Below, piece after piece: positions 1 to 5,430 of a stretch of DNA of 13,548 nt. A model generated the notes under the pieces. The model was given only the letters and a program-made list of their open reading frames with translations. It searched no databases and had not been told where the DNA came from. Position 1 is the first letter of the stretch. Every line of letters begins with the position of its first letter. The position numbers and the translations under genes were made by a program. Source of the DNA: CAYOXM01 sp964407925 (GTDB taxonomy: Bacteria > Patescibacteriota > Patescibacteriia > SG8-24); the NCBI GenBank assembly GCA_964407925.1, contig CAYOXM010000030.1, forward strand, positions 1 to 13,548, read 5' to 3'.

Positions 1-150
1 AATGGCGCGAAGCCGCGCAGCGGTTCGCGCCGAGCGCGAGGAAAATCGCGAGAGGCGATTTTCCGTGTCGGCACGGGGACCGGTCGGGCCTTCTGGGTTG
101 GTGGGGAGGCGCTGGCAGGTCGGCTACAGCCTACTACCGAAAATCATTAA
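1..150. other. Structured, no recognised gene
   Basis: No gene is identified. Three consecutive hairpins are visible: 4-11 with 24-31 (GGCGCGAA/TTCGCGCC, with an inner CCGC/GCGG stem), 40-49 with 55-64 (10 bp, GGAAAATCGC/GCGATTTTCC), and 64-67 with 72-75. One frame is open from base 1 to the TAA at 148-150 and could be the end of a gene entering from the left. Its third-position GC is not clearly high and I recognise no family. The 3' end of a structured RNA is another possibility, but I could not match it to RNase P RNA, tmRNA or SRP RNA. Confidence 0.3.
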
Positions 151-187
151 TTTTTCCCTTGTCCATTGGGAATTTTTCCCGTACGGT
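149..187 (+). promoter_or_regulatory. Candidate promoter with tandem repeat
   Basis: TTGTCC (159-164), a 17-nt spacer and TACGGT (182-187) form a plausible sigma70-type promoter for the transporter at 225. The 10-mer AATTTTTCCC occurs at 149-158 and again at 171-180. The 22-bp period is about two helical turns and flanks the -35 element, so a repressor or activator site is possible. The -10 match is mediocre. Confidence 0.35.
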
Positions 188-224
188 TGTGCGTCGGTCT
201 TTTGCATATGAAAGGAGGCCCGCG

Positions 225-1097
225 ATGGGCTATCTCTGCGCCATTCTCGCGTTCCTCATCTGGGGATTCGCGTCGACCGTCGTCCTGCGCGCCATCCCGC
301 TCCCCGGCCCCGCCGCGAGCTGCACGGGCGCGCTCATCGGCACCGTGGCGATGCTCCTCTGGATCGGCCCCGGACGCTGGCCGCAAGTCCGCGCCGCCTG
401 GCGCGACCACGGACCGCGGCTCCTGGGACTCTCCGCCGCGTTCGCCGGCTGCTCGTTCACCTACCAATGGTCGGTGAAGACGACGACCGTCGCGAACGCC
501 GTGCTGACCCACTCGTTCCAGCCGTTCATGACCTGCCTGCTTTTCGTCCCGCTCTGGGGCGGTCAGCGGCCGACCGTCAAAGGATGGCTGGCGCTCGTCG
601 TCGGCATCGCCGGCCTCGCCATCGTGCTCGCGCCCGAGCTCTCCCTCGGCGCGACGAACCACCTGTGGGGTGCGGTGCTCGGTACGGCGTCGGCCGCGTT
701 CTTCGCCTGGTACAACGTCCAGGTGCCGAAGATGCACGACCGCCTGCCGCAAAGCATCCTGCACACGGCGATCGTCCTCGGCGCGGCGGCACTGCTCCTG
801 CCCTCCCTGCTGTTCGTCGACACCGTGTCGTTCGGGGCGAAGGAAGTCGGCGCGCTCGTCGCGTTCGGCCTGATGAGTTTCGCCGTCGCGAACGTGCTGT
901 TCTTCCGCGCGCTCAAGACCGCGCCGGTCGGGCACGTCGGCACGCTCGCCTACATCGAGCCGATCGTCAGCATCGCCGCCGCGGCCGCGTTCCTCGCCGA
1001 ACCGCCGTCGGCCGGCGTCTACGTCGGCGGTGCGCTCGTGCTCGCGGCTGGCGCGCTCGTCGTGTACGACCGGCCTCCGCGGCTCAAGACGACCTGA
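225..1097 (+). CDS. EamA/DMT-family membrane transporter
   Basis: A 290-residue integral membrane protein of the drug/metabolite transporter superfamily. It probably exports or exchanges a small metabolite across the cytoplasmic membrane; the substrate cannot be read from sequence. About ten hydrophobic segments run the whole length, as expected for two EamA repeats of five helices. The second repeat ends with the family-typical AYIEPIVSIAAA segment followed by a final helix and a short charged tail (DRPPRLKTT). The ATG at 225 is chosen because AGGAGG at 213-218 lies 6 nt upstream. An in-frame ATG at 159 has no such signal and would add a polar extension before the first helix. The gene is monocistronic, convergent with the ligase at 1136-2107, and its stop codon lies inside the terminator stem. 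Confidence 0.88.
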   Translation: MGYLCAILAFLIWGFASTVVLRAIPLPGPAASCTGALIGTVAMLLWIGPGRWPQVRAAWRDHGPRLLGLSAAFAGCSFTYQWSVKTTTVANAVLTHSFQPFMTCLLFVPLWGGQRPTVKGWLALVVGIAGLAIVLAPELSLGATNHLWGAVLGTASAAFFAWYNVQVPKMHDRLPQSILHTAIVLGAAALLLPSLLFVDTVSFGAKEVGALVAFGLMSFAVANVLFFRALKTAPVGHVGTLAYIEPIVSIAAAAAFLAEPPSAGVYVGGALVLAAGALVVYDRPPRLKTT

Positions 1098-1116
1098 TAC
1101 TTCAGGTCGTTTTTTT
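1089..1116 (+). terminator. Rho-independent terminator of transporter gene
   Basis: ACGACCTGA (1089-1097) pairs perfectly with TCAGGTCGT (1102-1110) across a 4-nt loop, followed by seven T (1110-1116). The 5' arm contains the transporter's stop codon. Confidence 0.9.
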
Positions 1117-1120
1117 GCGC

Positions 1121-1152
1121 AAAAAAACCTGCCCCCTAGCGGTAGGGCAGGT
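1121..1152 (-). terminator. Rho-independent terminator of ligase gene
   Basis: On the minus strand ACCTGCCC (1152-1145) pairs with GGGCAGGT (1134-1127) and is followed by a T run (1127-1121). The loop contains the TAG stop codon of the GCS2-family gene, so the terminator is built from its last codons. Confidence 0.85.
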
Positions 1153-2107
1153 ATCGCTGAACGATGTCGCGCTCTTCGTCGAAGAGACCGGGCCAGGATT
1201 CGGTGAGCCGAAGAAGGTCGCCGAGGTATCCCGTCGCGTCGAACGTCCCCTTCGCCGCGGCCTCGAGGCGTTCGGCGATGATTTCCGGCGGGTGTGGCGC
1301 GATGGCGCGACCCTCGCTGAGGAGCGACAGTCGCGCCGTCATCAGGAACAGCGCGGCGAGCGCGAGCGTCCGCTGCGTGTTCTCCTGCACGTCGCAGATG
1401 CGCAGTTCCACGGTCCCGTGCGGACTGATGCGGACCGCCCACCAGCACATGCGCGGATCTTCGAGGTAGCCGCGAACCGCGGAGATCGCCTCGAAATGCT
1501 TCCAGCCGTTCAGGAACGGCGGCACGATTTCGCCCGCCATCTCGCGATATTTCACGAAACGGTACGAGGCGTACTCGAGCGCGCCGCCCGCGAACTTCGG
1601 CGAACGCGCCGAAAGCGCGAGGAACATCGGGAGGTCGGCGCGGACGCCGTTCATCACGTGTATCGCCTCGTCCTTGGAACCGAGGCCGACGTGGACGTGG
1701 AGCCCGGCGACGTACGCGCCGCGGAGCCGTTCGCCGAAGCGGTCGCGGATCTTGAGGTACCGTGGCTTCGGGAACACGTCGATGGCGAACGGTTTCGTCG
1801 GAACGGGTTCGCGCGAGATGCGGAAGCCGTAGAGTCCGGCCATCGCGTCGAGCGTCGAGCGGTTGCGCTCGAGCGCGCGATGCAGCGACCAGAGCGACGA
1901 GCACGGCGGCGTGATGATCTCGATCTGCTGGGCCGGCAGTTCCGGCTTGCAGCCCATCCACCGACGCTTCTCGTTCTTCGCGAACGTCTTGAGGGCGCCG
2001 CTGACGAGCACGCCGGTCTTCGGATCGACGGTCCAGACTTCTTCTTCCACGCCCAACCAAAACCGTTTGGCGGGGTCGAAGGCGAAGAGCGAGGCAAAAT
2101 CGGCCAT
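1136..2107 (-). CDS. GCS2-family carboxylate-amine ligase (YbdK-like)
   Basis: A 323-residue cytosolic enzyme of the glutamate-cysteine ligase type 2 family, whose members join an amine to a carboxylate (classically the gamma-carboxylate of glutamate) using ATP. Family signatures in order: GVEEEVWTVDP (19-29), PELPAQQIEIITPP (55-68), GLHVHVGLGS (135-144, with H137 and H139), SPKFAGG..YASYR (169-183) and HGTVELRICDVQ (230-241). It is somewhat shorter than E. coli YbdK (372 aa), with compact N and C termini. The substrate is unknown: YbdK has weak gamma-glutamyl-cysteine ligase activity, and EgtA-like enzymes also belong here. AGAGGA (minus strand, 2117-2112) sits 4 nt before the ATG. No glutathione or ergothioneine genes lie nearby. 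Family assignment is strong, substrate open. Confidence 0.88.
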   Translation of the reverse strand: MADFASLFAFDPAKRFWLGVEEEVWTVDPKTGVLVSGALKTFAKNEKRRWMGCKPELPAQQIEIITPPCSSLWSLHRALERNRSTLDAMAGLYGFRISREPVPTKPFAIDVFPKPRYLKIRDRFGERLRGAYVAGLHVHVGLGSKDEAIHVMNGVRADLPMFLALSARSPKFAGGALEYASYRFVKYREMAGEIVPPFLNGWKHFEAISAVRGYLEDPRMCWWAVRISPHGTVELRICDVQENTQRTLALAALFLMTARLSLLSEGRAIAPHPPEIIAERLEAAAKGTFDATGYLGDLLRLTESWPGLFDEERDIVQRYLPYR

Positions 2108-2199
2108 GACGTCCTCTTTTCTGTCTTGCCGCGTGGTCCGAGCTTGTCGAGGACTTTACGCGGTTGAGTAAGGAACGATGCTCAATCCTGCCCCTACCC

Positions 2200-2228
2200 T
2201 TGATTTATTTCAAGGGGCAATCTATGCT
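2200..2228 (+). promoter_or_regulatory. Promoter of tRNA unit
   Basis: TTGATT (2200-2205), a 17-nt spacer and TATGCT (2223-2228) give a good sigma70-type promoter. It would start transcription near 2235, about 20 nt before the outer tRNA-like sequence. A hairpin (2197-2203 with 2210-2216, CCCTTGA/TCAAGGG) overlaps the -35. Confidence 0.55.
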
Positions 2229-2307
2229 GTGAACATTGTTTTCAGCTTTATAGGGGCGGCTACCGCGCAGTTGGTTAGAGCGTCACATTGATCCCCACAC
2301 CTTTCAC

Positions 2308-2384
2308 GCACGCATAGCTCAGTTGGTTAGAGCGTCACATTGACATTGTGAAGGTCCCAGGTTCGAATCCTGGTGCGTGCACCA
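2308..2384 (+). tRNA. tRNA-Val (anticodon GAC)
   Basis: A complete 77-nt cloverleaf. Acceptor GCACGCA/TGCGTGC (2308-2314, 2374-2380), D stem GCTC/GAGC, anticodon stem TCACA/TGTGA with loop TTGACAT giving anticodon GAC at 2342-2344, variable loop AGGTC, T arm CCAGG-TTCGAAT-CCTGG, and encoded ACCA (2381-2384). It reads GUC and GUU valine codons. All stems pair perfectly. It lies wholly inside the interrupted tRNA-like sequence, and 24 nt of its D-to-anticodon region (from CAGTTGG to CATTGA) are repeated exactly in the outer 5' half at 2268-2291. Confidence 0.95.
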
Positions 2385-2385
2385 T

Positions 2386-2416
2386 CAACAACCCCGGCCT
2401 AAAGCCGGGGTTGTTG
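2386..2416 (+). terminator. Terminator-like hairpin after tRNA-Val
   Basis: CAACAACCCCGGC (2386-2398) pairs perfectly over 13 bp with GCCGGGGTTGTTG (2404-2416) around CTAAA. It begins two bases after the tRNA-Val CCA. The expected T run is degenerate (TTGTTGCGT), so termination may be weak or lost, which would allow read-through into the outer 3' half. Confidence 0.55.
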
Positions 2417-2474
2417 CGTAAAGGTGTGGGGATGAAGGTCAGAGGTTCGACTCCTCTGCCGCCCACCAGAAAGG

Positions 2475-2499
2475 ACGCATCTTCCGGGATGCGTTTTTT
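2475..2499 (+). terminator. Rho-independent terminator of tRNA unit
   Basis: ACGCATC (2475-2481) pairs with GATGCGT (2488-2494), followed by a T run (2494-2499). It lies directly behind the outer 3' half, so promoter, outer tRNA-like halves and tRNA-Val look like one transcription unit. Confidence 0.85.
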
Positions 2500-2564
2500 C
2501 TTATTCCGCCCCGCGAAGACCGCCGGTGGGAAGTAGCCGGAAAGCGTGGCATACTCTACGGACT

Positions 2565-2744
2565 ATGTCGTCAGAGTTATCGGAAGAGCGCGCCCGCGCG
2601 TTGAAGGAAAGGCTCGGAACGTTACGTTCGCTCTTCGCGACGTTGCGGCGTCAGGCGCAGGATGCGGTAAAACGCGCGGCACGAAGGAGAGACGACCGAA
2701 AAATCGCCGGTATCCGCGCCGGACTTTCAAAGTCGGATAGGTAA
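2565..2744 (+). CDS. Small basic helical protein, hypothetical
   Basis: A predicted 59-residue protein, strongly basic and rich in Arg, Ala and Leu (for example RARALKERLGTLRSLFATLRR), probably one or two amphipathic helices with no membrane segment. I do not recognise a family. The start is chosen because CATACT (2550-2555) could serve as a -10 element placing the transcript start 2-4 nt before the ATG; no SD is visible. The stop is 9 nt before the acidic protein gene at 2754, suggesting a two-gene operon. A competing frame (2546-2740) is open over the same bases and gives a less protein-like sequence, so the reading frame is only moderately certain. Confidence 0.45.
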   Translation: MSSELSEERARALKERLGTLRSLFATLRRQAQDAVKRAARRRDDRKIAGIRAGLSKSDR

Positions 2745-2753
2745 TCGACGGAT

Positions 2754-3416
2754 ATGCCGGAAACGCTTGACGCGAAATCGGAAGCGGCGAAGCAGGAGGC
2801 GGAACGGCGCGAGGAGGCCGTCGAGAACGGGGCGGAAATGCCCGAAAGGACGAACGCGCAGGAAGTCGCCCTCGAATTGGCGCAGACGGAGCAGACCGCC
2901 GACGAGACGCGCGAAGCGATCGCGTCCGCCGTCCGGGAATTTCCGGACGATCCGGCGGCCGGAGCGGAACTGACCGCCATTTCGTCCGAAACCGAACTCG
3001 GGAACAGGGAGGTGAAGGCGGTGACGGCTGAAATCGAAGGCAAACCGCCGGTCAAGATGGAGGTCGCATTCACCGTGCTGCCGGAAACCGGCCTGACGCA
3101 GGACTACAACAACGAATTCGCCTGGATCACCGGACTTTCGGACATGGAAGCGGACGAGGCCGACGAAGAGTACGAGTATTTGTCGCAGAAGGCTTCGGAG
3201 CGCAAGGGCGGCAAAATCATGCGCGACTATCAGGAGGTTTACCAACCCGGCGGATACGAAGGCATCGTGACCGAAAAGAACGCGGCAGGCGTCGCCGAAA
3301 TCAATGCCGTCGTGAAGGAGATCAACGACCTTCATGCCGACGGAAAATTGACGCGGCAGGCGTTTCTCGAACTCAGCTCGAAAATCAACGGCATCATCAC
3401 TGGCGGCGCGAAGTGA
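2754..3416 (+). CDS. Acidic cytosolic hypothetical protein
   Basis: A 220-residue protein without signal peptide or membrane segment. Residues 1-70 are highly charged, Glu/Ala-rich and probably helical or coiled coil. Residues 70-130 look like a small mixed domain (VKMEVAFTVLPETG, DYNNEFAWITGL). An acidic stretch follows at 131-142 (MEADEADEEYEY) and a helical C terminus (INAVVKEINDLHADGKLTRQ). I recognise no family. The ATG at 2754 follows the basic protein's stop by 9 nt with only a weak SD (CGGA), so translation may be coupled. The pairing of a small basic and a larger acidic protein hints at interaction, which is inference only. A bidirectional terminator follows. Confidence 0.75.
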   Translation: MPETLDAKSEAAKQEAERREEAVENGAEMPERTNAQEVALELAQTEQTADETREAIASAVREFPDDPAAGAELTAISSETELGNREVKAVTAEIEGKPPVKMEVAFTVLPETGLTQDYNNEFAWITGLSDMEADEADEEYEYLSQKASERKGGKIMRDYQEVYQPGGYEGIVTEKNAAGVAEINAVVKEINDLHADGKLTRQAFLELSSKINGIITGGAK

Positions 3417-3428
3417 ACGTCCACGGAA

Positions 3429-3464
3429 ACAAAAAACGCCCTCGAACATCGGGGCGTTTTTTGT
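3429..3464. terminator. Bidirectional terminator
   Basis: ACAAAAAACGCCC (3429-3441) is the exact complement of GGGCGTTTTTTGT (3452-3464). GC-rich pairs near the loop and A/T runs on both sides let it end both the acidic-protein gene from the left and the coiled-coil gene from the right. Confidence 0.9.
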
Positions 3465-3775
3465 CAGTGCGCCAGCATCAGTGCCGGCATGGTTTCGTGG
3501 AGGACGGTGACGGAGTTGGCCGCGACGTCCTCGAGGACTTTGGCCTGCATGGCGGCGATGCGCTTTTCGTAGGCGCGCCAGAGGCGCTTGCGTTCCGCCT
3601 CGGTCTTCGCGAGGGCGAGCGTTTCGCGATGCGCGAGATCCATGACCGACTTTTCCGCCTCGTATTCCGAGACGTACCGCTCGATTTCCGCGTCGAGCGC
3701 CTGCGCATGCATCCGCTCTCCCTGATGGGCTCGGACCGCTTCGGCAATGACGTCTTTCATATCGGCGGAAATCAT
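3464..3775 (-). CDS. Small coiled-coil protein, hypothetical
   Basis: A 103-residue soluble protein, almost entirely helical and charged, with heptad-like stretches (AEIERYVSEYEAEKSVMDLAH and ALAKTEAERKRLWRAYEKRI), so a coiled-coil oligomer is likely. There is no signal peptide and no recognised family. The ATG at 3775 is chosen because an excellent promoter puts the transcript start about 7 nt upstream; no SD is present, so initiation on a near-leaderless message is inferred. An ATG five codons further in is possible. Its stop codon touches the bidirectional terminator. Confidence 0.72.
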   Translation of the reverse strand: MISADMKDVIAEAVRAHQGERMHAQALDAEIERYVSEYEAEKSVMDLAHRETLALAKTEAERKRLWRAYEKRIAAMQAKVLEDVAANSVTVLHETMPALMLAH

Positions 3776-3788
3776 CTAATAAGGAAGA

Positions 3789-3823
3789 AATATAGCACAA
3801 AAACAGGGTCTTGTCAACCCTGT
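3789..3823 (-). promoter_or_regulatory. Promoter with palindromic operator candidate
   Basis: On the minus strand TTGACA (3817-3812), a 17-nt spacer and TATATT (3794-3789) form a near-consensus sigma70 promoter for the coiled-coil gene. A dyad, ACAGGGT (3803-3809) and ACCCTGT (3817-3823) separated by 7 nt, covers the -35 element. This is a typical position for a repressor site. Confidence 0.75.
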
Positions 3824-3839
3824 CCTCTTCCCTCCCGCC

Positions 3840-3909
3840 GTGAGACCGGGAAGGGCGCGTTTGCGGGCCAATTACCCCGGCCCGCAAACGCCGTCCGTCT
3901 CGGTCTCAC
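3840..3909. repeat. Nested long inverted repeat
   Basis: The outer arms GTGAGACCG (3840-3848) and CGGTCTCAC (3901-3909) and the inner arms GCGTTTGCGGGCC (3857-3869) and GGCCCGCAAACGC (3879-3891) are each perfect, separated by unpaired 8-9 nt stretches, with loop AATTACCCC. It begins right behind the stop codon of the L,D-transpeptidase gene and may stabilise or end that transcript, but there is no T run in either direction. Confidence 0.8.
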
Positions 3910-3910
3910 G

Positions 3911-5326
3911 TCATTCAATCGTCACCGGCGTCTTCACGTCAGCCCAGTCATAGACCCACTGTGCGTCCTTTTTGGAGACGTTCACGCAGCCGTGACTCCC
4001 CCGCACGCCGAATACCTGCCGCCACGGCGCGTAGTGGATGTACACATGCGGGTAAAAACGCAGGTTCCACGTCACCCAACCCATGTCGTAGTTCTCCGGA
4101 TGCCCGGCGCCGTAGGACCAGCGGTAATGGACCTTGTACGGCTTCTCGAGAATCGAGAAGTCGCCCTTCGGCGTCGGAAAATTCGGCAGGCCGGTCGCGA
4201 CGAGGAACGTCTTCACGAGCCGGCCGTACTCGAACGCCTGGAATCGCTGGTCCTTCACCGACACCTTGATGTATTTGGCGAACTGCGCGCGCCCGCCGTC
4301 GGCGCGTCCCGCCGGCATGGTGACGACGCGAGCACCGTCGCCGAACGAGCCGACGGCGAGAAGTACGCCGCCGCGGTAGGACTCAGCATACGGGAAAAAG
4401 TTGCCCATTGGCGCACCGTCGCCGCGGAACGCATGGACGTGCGGGCCTCCCCCGCCGTTCGGCGCGGCGAGGATGTCATTCTTGCCGTCGCCGTCCGCGT
4501 CGCCGACCGCGACGTTCAGTCCGCCCGCGAAACCGCCGCCGACGCCCGCGAACTCGCGGATCATCACGCGCTTCGAGACGTCGTACACGCGCACGGCCGC
4601 AGGCGACGGGCCAGCGAGCGCGGCGACCACTTCGGCCTTGCCGTCGCCGTCGAGGTCGCCTGCAGCGATGCTCATGCCGACGAGGTTGGAGTTATCAAAA
4701 GCAAAGAGGTCGGCCTTCTGCTTGCCGTCCGCTCCCCATACCGCGAGTCGCGGCCCTCCCGTCGGCCCTGGCGCGGTGATGATTTCCGCCTTGCCGTCGC
4801 CATCCGTGTCCGCGACAGCCACGGTAACGCCGCCTTTGAAATCCGCGCCGTACGGAAACAGCCCGCCCGCGAGCAGGCGCACTTTCCCCGTCGCGTCGAA
4901 AATCCGCACGTGCGCGACGGCGCCCGGACCCGTACCCGTGACAATCTCGGATTTGCCGTCGCCGTCGAGGTCGCCCGCGGCGACAGTGACGCCCTGCGTC
5001 ATCCCCGCGTCATACGCGAGGAACGATGTGATGACCGAACCGTCGGCACGCACCACGCGAACCTCCGGCGCTTCGTCGAACCCCGCGCCGATGACGATTT
5101 CCGACACGCCGTCCGCGCCGAGATCCGCGACCGCGAGCGAATTTCCCACCACGCCCTTCGGCGGCACGGCGAACCGACCGGTCTCGACCGGCGCCTTCCC
5201 GGACTCCCAACGCCACGACAATACTTCGGCCGCCGGAACCGCCGTGGCGGTAACGGGAGCGGCCGCGAACGCCGAGAGCGGCGATAAGGCGGCGACGAGG
5301 CCGAAAAGTACGGTGAAACGGCGCAT
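3911..5326 (-). CDS. Secreted FG-GAP propeller / L,D-transpeptidase (YkuD) fusion
   Basis: A 471-residue exported protein. Residues 1-22 form a signal peptide (basic MRR, hydrophobic core, A-x-A). Residues about 60-345 hold six FG-GAP/VCBS-type repeats, marked by calcium loops at 69 (DLGADG, degenerate), 119 (DLDGDGK), 173 (DTDGDGK), 224 (DLDGDGK), 276 (DADGDGK) and 326 (degenerate), about 50-54 residues apart, implying a beta-propeller. Residues about 350-471 are a YkuD domain with H431 and the catalytic S-H-G-C447-V-N motif. The enzyme would cross-link peptidoglycan (3-3 cross-links) or attach a protein or glycan to it. The propeller may bind a wall or surface ligand in a calcium-dependent way (inference). 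Start: TGCTAAAAT ends about 10 nt before the ATG, giving an almost leaderless message. Confidence 0.92.
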   Translation of the reverse strand: MRRFTVLFGLVAALSPLSAFAAAPVTATAVPAAEVLSWRWESGKAPVETGRFAVPPKGVVGNSLAVADLGADGVSEIVIGAGFDEAPEVRVVRADGSVITSFLAYDAGMTQGVTVAAGDLDGDGKSEIVTGTGPGAVAHVRIFDATGKVRLLAGGLFPYGADFKGGVTVAVADTDGDGKAEIITAPGPTGGPRLAVWGADGKQKADLFAFDNSNLVGMSIAAGDLDGDGKAEVVAALAGPSPAAVRVYDVSKRVMIREFAGVGGGFAGGLNVAVGDADGDGKNDILAAPNGGGGPHVHAFRGDGAPMGNFFPYAESYRGGVLLAVGSFGDGARVVTMPAGRADGGRAQFAKYIKVSVKDQRFQAFEYGRLVKTFLVATGLPNFPTPKGDFSILEKPYKVHYRWSYGAGHPENYDMGWVTWNLRFYPHVYIHYAPWRQVFGVRGSHGCVNVSKKDAQWVYDWADVKTPVTIE

Positions 5327-5336
5327 AATCCCTTAT

Positions 5337-5365
5337 ATTTTAGCAAATTTTTGCCTTACCTTCAA
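5337..5365 (-). promoter_or_regulatory. Extended -10 promoter of transpeptidase gene
   Basis: On the minus strand TTGAAG (5365-5360), a 17-nt spacer ending in TGC, and TAAAAT (5342-5337). The predicted start lies about 4 nt before the ATG at 5326, leaving no room for an SD. It is divergent from the deaminase promoter. Confidence 0.7.
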
Positions 5366-5369
5366 GAGC

Positions 5370-5398
5370 TTGTCAGTGGCGTTTCGAAGGTCTAGGCT
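5370..5398 (+). promoter_or_regulatory. Candidate promoter of deaminase-like gene
   Basis: TTGTCA (5370-5375), a 17-nt spacer and TAGGCT (5393-5398). It would give a leader of about 27 nt containing GAGGAG (5419-5424). Its -35 starts 5 bp from the divergent promoter's -35, so the two may compete or be co-regulated. Confidence 0.5.
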
Positions 5399-5430
5399 GG
5401 TCAAAAGTCCTTTCCACCGAGGAGCGTTCA

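Larger units (their letters stand above)
2291..2433. repeat. 14-nt perfect inverted repeat around nested tRNA
   Basis: ATCCCCACACCTTT (2291-2304) is the exact reverse complement of AAAGGTGTGGGGAT (2420-2433). With one bulged C (2305) the pairing can extend through ACGCA (2306-2310) and TGCGT (2415-2419), which would compete with the tRNA-Val acceptor stem starting at 2308. The arms lie immediately after the 5' half and overlap the start of the 3' half of the outer tRNA-like sequence. Confidence 0.9.
2254..2468 (+). other. Interrupted tRNA-like gene (split or pseudogene)
   Basis: Two halves of a tRNA enclose another tRNA. The 5' half starts with acceptor strand GGGCGGC (2254-2260), then a D-arm-like stretch with AGTTGGTTA (2269-2277) and TCACATTGAT (2283-2292). 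The 3' half has AGGTC (2436-2440), a perfect T arm AGAGG-TTCGACT-CCTCT (2441-2457), acceptor strand GCCGCCC (2458-2464) and encoded ACCA (2465-2468). The acceptor strands are perfectly complementary and no other partner is seen. Anomalies: two extra bases between acceptor and A14, a D stem GCGC/GAGC with one mismatch, and an anticodon stem that does not close after removing the insert. By resemblance to TTGATAA loops the ancestor may have been tRNA-Ile(GAU), but this is uncertain. It could be a dead gene or a tRNA matured from two pieces. Confidence 0.5.

Noticed and set aside
147..2060. 637-codon antisense open frame across transporter and ligase genes
   Set aside because: Arg/Asp-rich, low-complexity translation typical of a GC-rich shadow frame; it runs over two real genes with motifs, SDs and terminators.
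2293..2433. Group I intron in a tRNA anticodon loop
   Set aside because: The insert is accounted for by tRNA-Val plus a hairpin; no group I core (P3-P8) fits in the space.
2254..2468. tmRNA, because of tRNA-like ends with a long interior
   Set aside because: Too short, contains a full tRNA, no tag reading frame or pseudoknots, and the 5' end does not match tmRNA.
3413..5287. 624-codon plus-strand frame over the transpeptidase gene
   Set aside because: Shadow of the minus-strand gene, which has a signal peptide, calcium loops and HGC motif.
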